The notes under the pieces are model-generated. The model made no database searches and was not told the origin of the DNA. It saw only the letters and a program-made list of their open reading frames with translations. The position numbers were made by a program, and so were the translations under genes. A DNA stretch of 64,000 nt from Castor canadensis. Taxonomy: Eukaryota; Chordata; Mammalia; Rodentia; Castoridae. Location: assembly GCF_047511655.1 (NCBI RefSeq), contig NC_133397.1, positions 13,851,501 to 13,915,500 on the forward strand. The letters run 5' to 3'. Positions 34,310 to 45,835 of the stretch are shown piece by piece (the first letter of the stretch is position 1; each line of letters begins with the position of its first letter).

Positions 34310-35165
34310 ATTCTTTCATTCATTAAAGAGGTATTTATTGAGCACGTTCTGTGTGGCGTAAAGACAAGTATTGTGTGACAGAGCTTGGGATATTGGTCTA
34401 CAGACAATGAGGGGGAGGTGGACAGTGAACAATAAACAAAATATAATTTTAGATATTGATAAATATTATGAAAGAAAAATGGAAATTAATAGAGTGTTGT
34501 AGGGAATGCTTTTTTAGACTGAGTAGTGCATAAAAACTCATGGGAGGTGAGGGCATTTAGTTTGAAACCTGAGAGAGAAGAAATAAACTTGCATGTGCAA
34601 ATAAGGAGAATGGTTTTCTGAACAGAAGGGGCAGTATAGTAAAATTATCTTGGAGGGCTCTGGGAGGGACAGAAGTCAGTGTGGCTGGAGACTATGGTGC
34701 AAAATGAATTTGAAGAGAGAAGCAAGGAAGAAATCCTGAGATGAAGTAAGTTTCGACTTTATTCTAACTTCAGTTGGAAGCCACTGAAGTTTTTAAGGAA
34801 CAGAATGACACCATCTGATTTACATTTTAGAAAAAAAATATACTTGTTTGAAGAGCAAGAGTGGAAAGAGGGAGAATAAGAGTGGGCTGTGAGTGACCTG
34901 GGTGACTCATTGCCAGGGCTTGCACAAGACAGTCATGGTGTGGATGGAGAAGAGTCCATCTTGATGGACTTCAAGGGTGGAAACATTAGGACTTCGTCAG
35001 AGATCAGTCTTGGGGACTAAGGAGAAGAGAAGCCTATATAATGTCAAGTATAGGCTCTGGCACTGAGTAACTGGATGGATTGTGGTGCCCCTGAATTGGA
35101 TGCAGAGCCTTCTTTTGGGAGGACTGAGATGGGATGACTGGGTGTTTTGAAGGAGATGATTCAAT
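34310..35165 (-). repeat. L2 LINE, long 3' segment
   Basis: Starts with the reversed L2 terminus 'tcattcattaaagaggtatt' and 'tattgagcacgttctgtgtg', continues through 'gacagtgaacaataaacaaa', and ends in 'ttggaagccactgaagtttt' and 'atgacaccatctgatttaca'. It is the longest L2 stretch in the window. Confidence 0.62.
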
Positions 35166-35171
35166 GATTTG

Positions 35172-35270
35172 TTTATTTTTTGTTATTCTTTTGTTGAGAC
35201 TAGGGTTTTGAATACAGGGCTTCACGTGTGCAAAGCAGGTGTTTTACCAATTGAGCTACACCTCCAGTCC
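35172..35270 (-). mobile_element. ID-like SINE monomer
   Basis: Reversed ID unit from 'agactagggttttgaataca' to 'gagctacacctccagtcc' with a T-rich reversed tail. Flanks share a 'tttgttta' sequence (about 35169-35176 and 35275-35283), a plausible duplication. Confidence 0.82.
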
Positions 35271-35321
35271 AAGGGTTTGTTTACATTTTATGTTTAAAAT
35301 GTTTATTAGAAATGTAAGTGA

Positions 35322-35765
35322 ACCGGGTGCCTGTGGCTCATGCCTATAATCTTAACTACTTGGATGCTGGCAGTGGGAGGATCAGGGTTCAAGGCCAGTC
35401 CAGGCAAAAAGTTAGTGAGACCTCCATCTCAACTAGTAGCTGGATTCAGTGGTGTGCATCTGTTACCCTAAATTACGAGGGAGGCTGAGATTGGGAGGAT
35501 CATGATTTCTGGCCAGCCTGGGGAACAAAAGTTTATGAGACCCCATCTCAAGGGAAAAACCTAGGCATAGTGTCACATGTCTGTTATCCAAAGGACAGCA
35601 AAAAACATAAAAGGACAATATGTTCCAGGCCAGCCTGGGCAAAAAGGAAGACCCTATCTCCAAAATAACCAGAGCAAAAAGGGCTGGACGTGTATCAGGT
35701 GATAGTGTGCTGGCATAGCAAACACAGAGCCCTGAGTTCAAACTCTGGTATTGCCAAAAAAAATA
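35322..35765 (+). mobile_element. Four-unit composite SINE (B1-B1-B1-ID)
   Basis: Three B1-like units in a row: 35322-35435, about 35440-35570, and a 5'-shortened third at about 35575-35680 ('gccagcctgggcaaaaagga'). They are followed by an ID unit ending 'cctgagttcaaactctggta' and an A-run. Each unit has its own 'ccagcctggg'/'ccagtccagg' landmark. Units differ from each other, so this is not a simple recent tandem duplication. Confidence 0.82.
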
Positions 35766-36169
35766 TGAAATTTGAATGAAGATGTTGAATAATTAGGTAG
35801 ATTAGTGAGTCCAGAGGTTAGCACTAGCAATATAAATTTTAAGCCAACATTTAAATACTAATATACAAAGCCACAAGACTAGAGGAAATTGATCATGAGA
35901 AAAATTCAGTTTGAGAAGAAAACTCAGTCTGGGCACTCCGGACTGGGGTGCACTGGAATGCTTAGAGGACAGAGAAAGGAAGAAGAATGAGGGAAGGAGA
36001 TGTCAAGGCAAAGGAAGAAATCATAGCTAGACATTCTTTCTCCCAACTAAAATGAAATCTGACTCCATATTATTTCTATGCACTGGTCTCAGCTTTTAAT
36101 TCTGGAAAACATACACAAAAGGTCAAAGGAAAATTTATAAGATGGTTTTCTATTGAAAAGAAAATACAT
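35766..36169. other. Unassigned
   Basis: Nothing recognised. Confidence 0.45.
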
Positions 36170-36345
36170 TTGGAGGAGTCTTGCTCCTGATTTGAATCCC
36201 TGACCGCCACTTCTCTGTGTGACTGAATAGATGACTTGGCCTCTGTGACCTTCATTTTCCTCAGTTTTGAAATAAGAGAGTAATTCTTATTTCGTATCTC
36301 TTCTATAATATTTGCTCAATAAGCTGAAGTTACTCTTAGGTTGGT
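36170..36345 (+). repeat. MIR SINE
   Basis: 'ccacttctctgtgtgactga', 'ttcattttcctcagttttga' and 'atatttgctcaataagctg' give core to 3' end in sense order. Confidence 0.65.
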
Positions 36346-36609
36346 CTTCTTTCCCCTCTGATTGCTCGAGGAGGTGTTGACGATTACCCCCAGTTTCTTT
36401 TTGAAGCCCAGATTTTCTAGCAACTTTTCCTCTCTTCCCCTTTGCTCCCTCCTTCAGCTTCTTTTCCTACATCTGGCTAGTTTTCCAGATTCTCTTTAAA
36501 ATTCTAAAGCAATCAAAAGAGATTACTACTTAGGCAATGTCACTCTATGAATACAACGTCATGGGCTGTTTTGTGAGGTAGGGGAGCTGCTTTGAAGTGC
36601 GGTAGTCAA
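36346..36609. other. Unassigned
   Basis: Nothing recognised. Confidence 0.4.
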
Positions 36610-36865
36610 CAGCTCAGAGTCTTAGGTCCTCTTGTAAGGGATTTAATTCCATTTCTATCACTTACATTTTATGTGGACTCTGACAACTTACTTAAATGGT
36701 CTGTGTCACTTACCTCATTTGTAAAATGAGGGGAATAGTGCCTATCTCATTGAGTCATTGTAAGGATTGTATGAATTAAAATGTAAAATGCATGAAGTAC
36801 TCAGAAAAGTACCATGTGTTCAAAATCAAGTAAGCATTCAATAAATATGAGCTTCTGTCAATATT
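36610..36865 (+). repeat. MIR SINE, near full length
   Basis: 'tcacttacctcatttgtaaa', 'atgaggggaatagtgcctat', 'ctcattgagtcattgtaagg' and 'agcattcaataaatatgagc' are classic MIR sense phrases. Confidence 0.78.
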
Positions 36866-37249
36866 CAGGATTTCAAGCAGATGGCTGGATGGCCTTCCTT
36901 CCAGGATCGGTTGCCAGGGATTTGTGCCTCAAAGAGGTGGGTGGGATGACTTCTGATGCCCCCGCTGGCTTTGCATTTTAGGATCAGATAACTAGTGAGA
37001 CTGAATGGTTTGGGGGATGGGCTATTATCTTCAAAGATGAGGTGGAAACCGGAGGATCTGTCCTTAACTCTCAGAAAGTTGAGATATGTTCAGGAAGAGC
37101 TATGAAATTGGGTTAAACACTTCAATTTTGAATAATGCCTTTTTTTTTTAAACTTCAAAACTTCAACTGCTTTTCTGGCTCATTTCCTGTTCACATTTTA
37201 TTTTTTTCTGTGATAATTCTTTAGTTATAGAAGCAACACAATATAGAGG
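36866..37249. other. Unassigned
   Basis: Nothing recognised. Confidence 0.4.
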
Positions 37250-37430
37250 GAAGATCATGAGTTCAGATTAAATCCTAAATTCAACCTGCAGCATTTCTAC
37301 TTACTGCAGAGGGAGGCTGAGTGTCTCCGAGCCTCAGTTTCCCTCATTTTAAAAGACAAATGATAATAGCTGCCTTGTAGGGATATTGTGAAAATTAAGT
37401 AAAACAACGTACATAAAAGACTTAGCAAGA
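37250..37430 (+). repeat. MIR SINE
   Basis: 'ccgagcctcagtttccctca', 'aatagctgccttgtagggat' and 'attgtgaaaattaagtaaaa' are MIR core to 3' half, sense. Confidence 0.7.
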
Positions 37431-37679
37431 TGAAAACCATGTTATCTCTCTTTACCTGTCCTGTTGGATTGCAGCCCCTCCCTGTGCTTATTCCTATTTT
37501 CTGCCAGTTTCCAAAAATATCTATGCAGATGTCTCTTTTTGAAACTAGGGAGAGCTTATCTATATTTTTGCAGTCATGGGTCCTGTTATTAGATGATATT
37601 TATAACCCTACTGAAACCAGTCATGATTTGAATTAATAAAAAGAGTAGTTTCTACAAGTTCTAAAAATATTACTCAGAA

Positions 37680-37930
37680 ATAATGCTCTTTTCAGACTCC
37701 AAATGTTGAGCAAGGTAAACCTGAGCTCTCAGTTTAATAGGCTACTGATAATTCCTCAGTGCCAATGGGGAAATTAGCTGGTGCCAAGATATTTTTAACT
37801 GGTTCGAACAAACACATCTTCATTTGCATGCAGCAAGATGTAACCTTAGCAACAGTGTGTATTTTTGGACTCCTTTTCATTTAATGCAAATGAAACAGCA
37901 CTGATAGACCCGGAATCTGATGACAGGATT
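37680..37930. promoter_or_regulatory. Candidate enhancer with paired octamer sites
   Basis: Repeat-free block with two exact octamers in opposite orientation, ATTTGCAT (37822-37829) and ATGCAAAT (37884-37891). The second sits inside a perfect 8-bp inverted repeat, TTTCATTT (37875-37882) and AAATGAAA (37888-37895). Additional 'gataattcc' and 'aaattagctg' cores lie upstream. The octamer is the POU/Oct site. Motifs are seen directly; enhancer activity and conservation are inferred. Confidence 0.45.
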
Positions 37931-38329
37931 CAACGTGACCAGTGCATGTGTCTGAGGCCTCCAAGTTCCCAGCCAGCCCCAACAGAGTCTGATTTCCTGT
38001 CACCAATTTGAATCAGTATGGCTTCAACTGAAATAATTTTAGAGCACTGGTTTTTCATGTTTACTTTTAAGTCAAATTTGACTGTCACTCCTGTCATAAG
38101 TGATTTGAAGTGTGGGGAAACTGTCTGTTGTCAGGTAAAGAATTTAGGCTATATAGTGAGGGAGAGAATTAAAAATATGGCTATGTTACTTCCATACTGT
38201 GACCTGAGGACAGTTCCTTGCCATCTCTGAGCTCTGTGTTCTATGAAATTCAGGCAAACATCAATTTGACAAATTTTTCCCTTTTAAAGTTGTATTAAAT
38301 ATAATATTTTAAAGTGATTTGGTTTTGTT
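37931..38329. other. Unassigned
   Basis: Nothing recognised; includes a 70-codon ATG frame (38018-38230) without recognisable features. Confidence 0.4.
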
Positions 38330-38720
38330 TATATAGCACATGATTATTTTTATTATGTGTTTTGTATTTATGGGTACAATTTGATGTTTTGATATAAGAT
38401 TATATTGTGAGATGGTTAAATCAAGTTAATTAACTGATGATCACTTGACATACTTATTTTTGTAGGGAAGACATTTGAAATCTACTCTTCACATTTTTAA
38501 AAGGTAAGAAAGGGGCATGCTCTTACCATTCGATTCCTTCTATTGTGTCTGCCATCATGATTGGTATGTAACATTGATAGTACTCTGAACAGGACTGATG
38601 TGTCTTCCTTCTATGGGCAGGAATTGCTCTTCCCCTCTGTAGTTACCAATTGGTTTTTATTACTGTGCACAAGTAGTTTAGAAGATGGACGCATATGGAA
38701 TTGTTGGTATACATAGATGA
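38330..38720. mobile_element. Possible L1M 3' remnant
   Basis: 'tatttatgggtacaatttga' and 'tgttttgatataagattata' then 'gatcacttgacatacttatt' resemble the decayed L1M 3' region. Orientation is not assigned with confidence. Confidence 0.4.
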
Positions 38721-40499
38721 ATAAGAAATGACTATTTTCCACCAAAATTAGACGAAAAGATAAACCTTGAGTAACAGAGGGTTTTGCTAGTTCTGTTTGA
38801 ATAGTTGCAGCTCACCCAGCATTTGCTATCTGTCTCCTGCCTACCAGCACTTCTTCAGCCTTTGTGAACTATTGTGTGTTAGATAAGAGAATGCATGAGT
38901 GTATGGTCAGCATCTTGTCTCCTGCTCATAGGGCCACACTTGGTTAAACTGACCCATAATCTATAGGTTGTGACAGAAGGTTCAGGAATAGAAATTTGAG
39001 TGTGTGTAATTGTGTATGTATCTAAGTACATGTGTGTGCTGTGTGTCTAGGTTCATGAGTCCTTGTGAATTAGAATTGTAGGCACCTATGAAGGTCTGTG
39101 TGTTTATATGCTATGTGTTAGTGAATTTAGGCATATATAATTTCTGTATGCTGTTGTATGTGGGAAGAAGGTTGCAGCTGAGAATAAAAAGAGCCATCAT
39201 TCATTTCAGAAATAGCCACTCAGGGGATGACAGAACCAGGCTTTAAGTCTGTAAATTTATTGATTCAGCCAATGAATGGATCATCCCAAACACAGATGGA
39301 GAAATGCTAGCTTGTTTGTGTGCTTAGAGCAGCACTGTGGCAAAATCCTCTGCTTTGAAGAGAAAGCTGAGGTCACAGCTCTGGGGCTCTTTAATGATCT
39401 TCAAGGTCATGCATACTAAGCCATAGAGCATAGAGGGCTCTGTCCTTTACTTTCTGCTTTCTATTCAGTTCCCCTTCTTGACACATCCTTGCTCTGTCTG
39501 GGGGGTTCTTCTTTACCCTAATCGGGAAAAGCATCAAGCCAACTTGGTGTGCTCTGATGCAGCTCAAGACAGCCTGTCCCTGCACAACTGGTGAAATGTC
39601 TGCTTCCCACAGTGAAGCCCTAGGACATCTACAGGAGCTTACACACTCTAAATTATGTCACATTATGTTTTTAAAGTTGGGAAACTCAAGAAGATGGGTG
39701 TTATTCCAAGTGTCACCAAAGTAGCATTCCTGATTGTTCCAAGGAGCAAGAAGAAAGCTCATTTCCACTGGTACCACTAAGGCAGAAAATGGCTACATGT
39801 TTCTGGACAAGAGACAGAAGACTTGCCCAGCACAAGACCCATGATGGGCAAACTCTGATGGGAAGTCAAGTGTCCCAAGTTAATGTGGTTTACCCCACAC
39901 ACTTATGAAACCCCACTAGCCTCTCTTTTCCAAAAGACTCTGGGTGAATCAGACACCTATTGAGTTGCCTCTGGATGCTCCTGGAGCATTTTCCACAATA
40001 CATCCTGCAGCCCTTAACTCACAAGACACTTTGACCAATGCTTACTCTGTTGTGCAATCCTCATATGCACCATGCAGCCCAAGGATACAGAAATTGAAGC
40101 TCCAGCAAGTGGATAATAAGATGTGAAACCAGATCTGAGGGCTCCCATCAGCCTTTCCTGACTTGTGTGCAGGTGATTTCTTCTCTGCCTGCCTCTCTAC
40201 AGATTCAGAGGTACTGAAAAACAGGTGTACACTTGCTTCCCAGTGAATCCCACTGTGGAGGTTGAGTCTGGCCCATATCTAGGGTTGGTTTCCCCAGGAG
40301 CCAGACTCTGAAGGTGGCACAAGAAGCTGCCTGAGGAATCTCCTCAGGAGCACTGCCTGTGGGGGGGTTGGAGGCAGTAGATTGGGCAGAGAAGGAACTA
40401 CAAGGAAGTTGAAGAGAGTTCTTTGCTGAGCCCACAGGCACTTTGGCATTGGGATGGTCCTGCAGAATTCTGTTAAGTAGAAGAAATGGTTTGGACAAA
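38721..40499. other. Unique sequence, no gene seen
   Basis: A loose TG-rich stretch at 38.99-39.12 kb. Overlapping minus-strand frames at 40.2-40.5 kb start without ATG and lack domains. Confidence 0.45.
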
Positions 40500-40862
40500 T
40501 GTTCTCCACAGGTCCATTTGTTAAAGTATTGGTCCTAGGGTGGTGCTATTGGGAGGTATTGGAACCTTTACAGAGGTAGGTGCAGTGGAAGGTCCTTAGG
40601 TGGTTGGGGGAATATCCTTATGGGTTATGTGGGACCCTGGTCTCTTTCTTATTCTTTTTTTTGTTTCCTGGCCATGAAGTGAGCAGTTTGCTCCACTGTA
40701 CTTTCTACTCTTGCTATCCATCACTCCCACCAGAGACCCAAATCAATGGGTGACCCAACATTGGACTGGAACCTACAAAACTGTGAGCCAAACAAACCTT
40801 TACTCTTTATAAGTTAATTATCTCAGACACTTCATTATAGTGATGGAAAACTGACTAATGCA
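40500..40862 (+). mobile_element. MaLR-type solo LTR, sense
   Basis: Runs from TGTTCTCC to CTGACTAATGCA, 363 bp, with the canonical TG...CA ends. Contains 'gctattgggaggtattggaa', 'tttcctggccatgaagtgag', 'ctacaaaactgtgagccaaa' and 'cctttactctttataagtta'. No internal sequence follows. The same family recurs reversed at 47655 and 56741. Confidence 0.75.
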
Positions 40863-43059
40863 GAAGTTCAGGCCTTATACCCTGCTATCAATTGCCACTG
40901 AACTGCCTCCAGGGAAGTATGACCTTGTGTACAGTGATTCTTTTTAAGGAAGTGCAATTTAGGGATCCAGGGAGAGGAACTCGGATGAGTTCAGAGGAAC
41001 TCGGAGTCTTCTGCTTCCAATACTCCTGGCAGCTGGCAGTATGAGTGACTCAGCCCTACACAGGGGATCTGGGTGACACTCCACAGAACGTCACTATGGT
41101 GTTATGAAATTGACTTTTCTCTGTATCACACTTCCTATTCTCTTACCAGTGAACTCTCACACTTGGTGTTTGCTGGATTGGCAGCCTTAGATCTTTGGAC
41201 ATTGCTGCATTCTGTGTTCTACTTCCTGCTGTGATTGTGTTCTGCAGGCCAGTATACCACCTCTGTGTGTGTGCAATTCATGCATGCATGTCTACAGGTG
41301 TGTGTTCATGCATGTGGGGCACATAAATGTGTGTGTATATGTACATGCATGTGTATGGACCTGCCTGTCGCTCGTGCAGAGCTATGATAGTGATAAGAGC
41401 ATTTGAGCCCTGACTCTGCTCTGTGTCTGTGTGTAGGGCCTGTCTGGGCTCCAAATCTGACCTTGGGAGTCTGCCCAGCAGTCACAAGAAGCAGAGTCCC
41501 ACCCAGTGGGAGCATGACTCCAGGCTTGGTGGGGTCAAGGCCCAAGGGAGGGCCCTGTTGAGGGGGACTCCTCCAGCAGTAAGGCATTCTGAGGACAGAT
41601 GCTAAGGCTGAGGCCTGTTCTGGAACAGTGGCTCCATTCTCCACCAAGGGGTCAGCGGTCAAGCTGCAGCAAGTTCACTACAACACTCTCTGAGCCCCTG
41701 AATTCAAGCTCTGTGGGACTTGATGAAGTAGGCCATGGGGCACCACACCCCTCCCCACAGAGTTCTGACTTTGGACAGACTTCACCCATGATGCAGAGGT
41801 CACATACAGAGACTGATGTGAAAGCTCCCCTCCGATCCTCCCCCAAGGAGTTTATCTTGCCTGCACTTCACAGATTTAAGCAGGAGGTCTGGGCTCTGTG
41901 ATCTGCCTGGCCTGCGAGTCTGTGAATTTGGCTGCTCTCTGAGGCTGCTGTCTTTGTTGATGGGTTGCAGGGTGGAGGAAGTTTCTCTGTTGGAATCAGA
42001 GGACTCTGAGTGAGTAATTTCAAGGTGTCCAGAAAGACCTCACAGCTCTTTGAACCCCAATTCTTGCCTAGTGGCTTTTGCCAAGAGACTCTGCTGGCTG
42101 ATACCAGAATCACCCTTAACAGATGACAACAGTGTTTGTTTCAAAGATAGCTCAGACAAAAAAATGTCACAGAGGGTAGATTGGGGGTGCAGTACTAACG
42201 GTGTGTCCCCTCCTAGGAGCTCCATTTCTGGTGATGAGGAGGAAATGTGTGAGGCCCTGAGATGGGGAAGGCTTGAGTATAGGTCAGCACCAGAGGCTGT
42301 GAGGGTAGCAAGAACAATGATTCTGAATTCATCAGGTTGTCATCACCATCCCAAGATGGCTGACACATGACCATGGACAGGTCAGAGAAAATAGTGACAG
42401 AATTGTACAGACAGCTCAGCTTGGACCTGGTGTTGATCAGGAGCTGTGATGTTGCATGTTCTTTAATGCTCATGGAGACGTTGGGAACTGAGTGTTTTCC
42501 CAAGGCTCCTTATAAAGAAGCTGGCTTGAAAAGAGAGTCTGGATGCTCATTTATAAGATGGGTCACCTGTCTTGGAGTTGAACAAAGCTTTCAACAGCTG
42601 GTGACATCTGAAATGAATCTTGGGAAATGGGTTAGGAGTTCTACAGACAGGACTTCATCTCAGTCTTTTTGTGTGCCGGGGAGCTCTCAAGAAGGGCCAT
42701 ACCCATAAATGTAGGGTCTCCTAGGAACTGAGTTGGAAGTCATAGTCCTTATTACCAGACAAGTCAATGAGTAGGAACTTTCAGAAGCAAGAACAGCCAG
42801 AAATAAAACTTTGAAATTTACAAAGGAGAAGAGGACGATTAAAGCAAATGTAGAGAATTAACACAAAGATGAGCATGAAGATGTGCTCTGTGAAAATAAA
42901 AGTTTATATCATTGAGCTCATGTTTTTCAGACCAAATTCGGAAACCTCATAGGGCAGGGTAGAGAGAGGAGACAGCCTGGAGGGTAAATTCCTCGACAGA
43001 ACACTTACTTGTCTTTCACAAACAAAACTGCTAGGTGGCTAGAAGGAGTATTGGGCTGG
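40863..43059. other. Unique sequence, no gene seen
   Basis: A TG/ATGC-rich stretch lies at 41260-41360. Several 80-118 codon frames at 41.3-42.7 kb on both strands overlap each other and have no recognised domain, no CpG cluster and no clear splice sites. Confidence 0.45.
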
Positions 43060-43165
43060 GGCCACTGGCTTGTGTTTGCTTCGCAGCTGCTCCATGAGCT
43101 CATTGTGTTCTTGGGCAAGTTCCTGTCTTTTTCTGGGTCTCTTTTTGAAACATCATAAACTGAAA
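43060..43165 (+). repeat. MIR fragment
   Basis: 'tgtgttcttgggcaagttcc' and 'tgtctttttctgggtctctt' match the MIR core in sense. Confidence 0.45.
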
Positions 43166-43210
43166 GATGCCTTTAAATTCTGACCCTCTGTAGATCTATT
43201 TTTAACAAAA

Positions 43211-43211
<1 letters not shown>

Positions 43212-43247
<36 letters not shown>
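43212..43247. repeat. (CA)n microsatellite
   Basis: Pure CA, about 18 units. Confidence 0.95.
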
Positions 43248-43249
<2 letters not shown>

Positions 43250-43535
43250 GTCACACTTACTCCCACACTGTAAGCTTGCCATAACGACATTTGTACCACA
43301 CAAACTTCCCAGAATCAGGAAGAAATAGCATTTGTGAAGTGTCAGCTCATCAGAAATGACTGGCAACCTGGGGCTTCCAAGCCCATCCCCAAAATCTGCT
43401 CCATGATGTGATGTGGACCCAGGCCAGGCTGAGCTGGCGGCTTCCGGCACTGCTGCGTTGTCCCTGTGCCCGTGTTCTCAGGAACAGAAATAGAATCCGT
43501 CTGTCATGCAGCAAGTGCGCTCCTGGGAGGGTGGA
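43248..43535. other. Unassigned
   Basis: Nothing recognised; a few CpGs at 43435-43520 but no island. Confidence 0.4.
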
Positions 43536-43591
43536 GTGTGTGTTTGTGTGTATGTGTGTGTGTGTCGTGTGTGTCTTTATTTATTTATTTT
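43536..43591. repeat. TG-rich microsatellite with TTTA end
   Basis: Interrupted TG units passing into TTTA units. Confidence 0.9.
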
Positions 43592-44049
43592 CCAGATACT
43601 TCTCTGTCAAAGAAGATTGGGAAATAGGGGATAAGGATCCTGGAAAGCTGTCAGCTCCCTGTTAAACAGGTCACTTGTCATGGCACCTTGGTGTCCCTAA
43701 CTAGAGACAGTGCAAAGACTGTTCAGCATACATCCTCTGGGCATTATGGGGCCCATGGAGGGTTTCATAGAGCTTCTGAGTGTGAAGTGCCACTGCAGTG
43801 TGAGACTTTGGTAGATTATTAGCAGGTACTGGCTGCCTTCTCTCAATTCTAGATTCAGGGTTCCCATGCTCTGAACCATGCTGGAAGCTGTGAGCTCATG
43901 CTGTCCTTAGATCAGAGACCATTTGCTCTGAGATCACCCTTTCTGTCATCCACTTGGTACAGTGACATCTTCCTCAGTAGCTCTGACAAATGGCATCCAG
44001 CTGCCCAATTTGCCATCTTCTGTCCTAATTTGATCTCACTACTGTCAAC
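43592..44049. other. Unassigned
   Basis: Nothing recognised. Confidence 0.45.
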
Positions 44050-44200
44050 AACTTGAGATCCTGTGATAGGAGGCAGTTAGGAGACTGGATTCAAGTCCAT
44101 CTTTTCCCATAAATAAGCTGCAGAATCTTGGGGGGGGCATTTTATGCCTCCCTGTGCATCTGTAAATTGGGACTCATGAAAGCATTTGTTGGACTAATTT
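44050..44200 (+). repeat. MIR SINE 5' and core
   Basis: 'ggagactggattcaagtcca', 'taagctgcagaatcttgggg' and 'ctccctgtgcatctgtaaat' are in MIR sense order. Confidence 0.55.
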
Positions 44201-44804
44201 TGTGGGTTCTCATATGTATCTCACATGGCAGTGTATATGAAGCTATTTTAAGTGTGGGCTGTGCTGAGCAAGGGCCCAGTGGTGTTCTGCCATGGTGTAG
44301 TGCCACATACCTATAACTGAGAAGGAAGAAAAGGAATTGTGTCCAAATCACAAGTGCCTGGGCACAAAGCTATAATTTGGGATGCAAGACATTGGGAACA
44401 TGAAATGGCAGAGGTGACAGAGTTGTGTGCAACTGCTTCTCAAAGGAGACCCATATCTAGGCATTCCCCACCCCTAGAATGTCCTTTCAAGTGTCCTCTA
44501 GCCCAAAGAACCATTGGTTTTTCTCAAGTCAAGCCATTCAACCTATGACAAGCACCAGAGATACCTGTGTCCACAATCTTCTCTCAGGACTGTAGCTTAT
44601 GCATGCTCACACAGGTGCTCAGAGTCCCTTTTGGGGTTGCTCCCCAATTGCTTACTCCACTTGGCATCCCTGGGTTGCTTTACAGAGCAGGTCTTAGCAT
44701 ACAAACACCTCCCTACTGCTCTTCTCCCTGTGATCTTCTGGTGGGCAAGAGTCTCAGCTCACTGCCAGTCTCCTTTACTTATTCATCCAGGCTCTTCATT
44801 TCTT
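44201..44804. other. Unassigned
   Basis: Nothing recognised. Confidence 0.45.
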
Positions 44805-44885
44805 TTTCATTCAATGAGCACATTTTATATCCCTGGTGGGAACTGGGAAGTCAGAGTTGAGCAGACACAGTCCTTGTCACATTCA
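44805..44885 (-). repeat. L2 3' end fragment
   Basis: 'cattcaatgagcacatttta' and 'gagcagacacagtccttgtc' are the reversed L2 terminus. Confidence 0.4.
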
Positions 44886-45039
44886 TTAGAAATGTCCTTA
44901 ATAAATGAACCCTCTACTGTGTTTAACCATCCTGACTAACTCATTGCTGAGTTGAACAATGGAAAGTCACATTTTCATGGGGGCCATGGCAGAAAGGAAC
45001 ATTTAGAAAAATGTTCTTTCCTTTCATATACACAGCAGC

Positions 45040-45155
45040 CTCTTTGGGGACTTCATACCCATTTTCCTGATGAGGAAACTGAATCTTGGAGCATGCTATT
45101 CAGTGGCAGAACTGGGATTAGAAATAAGGTCTAGTCCCAGGGAATGTGCATTTCT
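45040..45155 (-). repeat. MIR core
   Basis: 'attttcctgatgaggaaact', 'gaatcttggagcatgctatt' and 'cagtggcagaactgggatta' are the reversed MIR core and 5' part. Confidence 0.62.
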
Positions 45156-45487
45156 AATAAACCAAGTTGCTTGGGCTTTGCAAGAGTCTCAAGAGAAACA
45201 CTTGGATGAGAATCATGGAAAGAGCTAAAATAATTCTTATTCTGCCTGGGATAAGAAATTATTCAATAAATGGACATGAGTCAGTAGGGAGGCAGCATTT
45301 TCTCCTTGGAAAACATTTGTGTAATTCTGTAATTAGAGATTCCAGTAAAAGTGGGTGGGCCATCCCTTGGAAATATAAATCACTACCAATAGGCAAAGAT
45401 GAACAGCTGTAGCTACTCGGGCTAGGGGACAGAGAAGTTGAAGAACTTCATCATGACCTTGGAACCCACCCCTGATCTTTCTTAGAA
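45156..45487. other. Unassigned
   Basis: Nothing recognised. Confidence 0.4.
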
Positions 45488-45535
45488 GTGTGTGTGTGTG
45501 TGTGTGTGTGTGTGTCTGTGTGTGTGTGTGTGTGG
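45488..45535. repeat. (TG)n microsatellite
   Basis: TG units with one TC interruption. Confidence 0.95.
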
Positions 45536-45749
45536 GGGTGGGTGATGGTGGAGATACATTCTGAAAATGCATCATTAGATGCATGACAAATGATTTCATC
45601 ATTGTGGGAACATCATAGAGTGGACTTACTCACTAAGGTGACTGCTACATCTCTAAGTTATATAACTTCATGTAATTACTGTCTTATATGCAGTCCATCA
45701 CTTACCAAAAGGTTGTTATGCAATGCATGATGAAACATATAAAACTACG

Positions 45750-45835
45750 TCACTTCCCTAATTAAAATCTTTCATTGATTTCCTAAATCTGCAAGGTAGA
45801 ATTTAAACTCAGTTTGCTTATGAGATTGTCTTAGC
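45750..45835 (+). repeat. L2 fragment
   Basis: 'aaaatctttcattgatttcc' and 'gtagaatttaaactcagttt' fit the L2 sense segment around 'aatggcttcccattgc'. Confidence 0.4.

Noticed and set aside
41300..42710. Multi-exon gene suggested by a cluster of 80-118 codon frames
   Set aside because: Frames overlap on both strands, most start without ATG, and I could not find paired acceptor and donor sites or any recognisable protein motif.
43435..43520. Second CpG island
   Set aside because: Only a handful of CpGs over less than 100 bp, too short and too sparse.
44514..44939. 141-codon plus frame
   Set aside because: Begins at a non-ATG codon, no domain; its 3' part is an L2 fragment.
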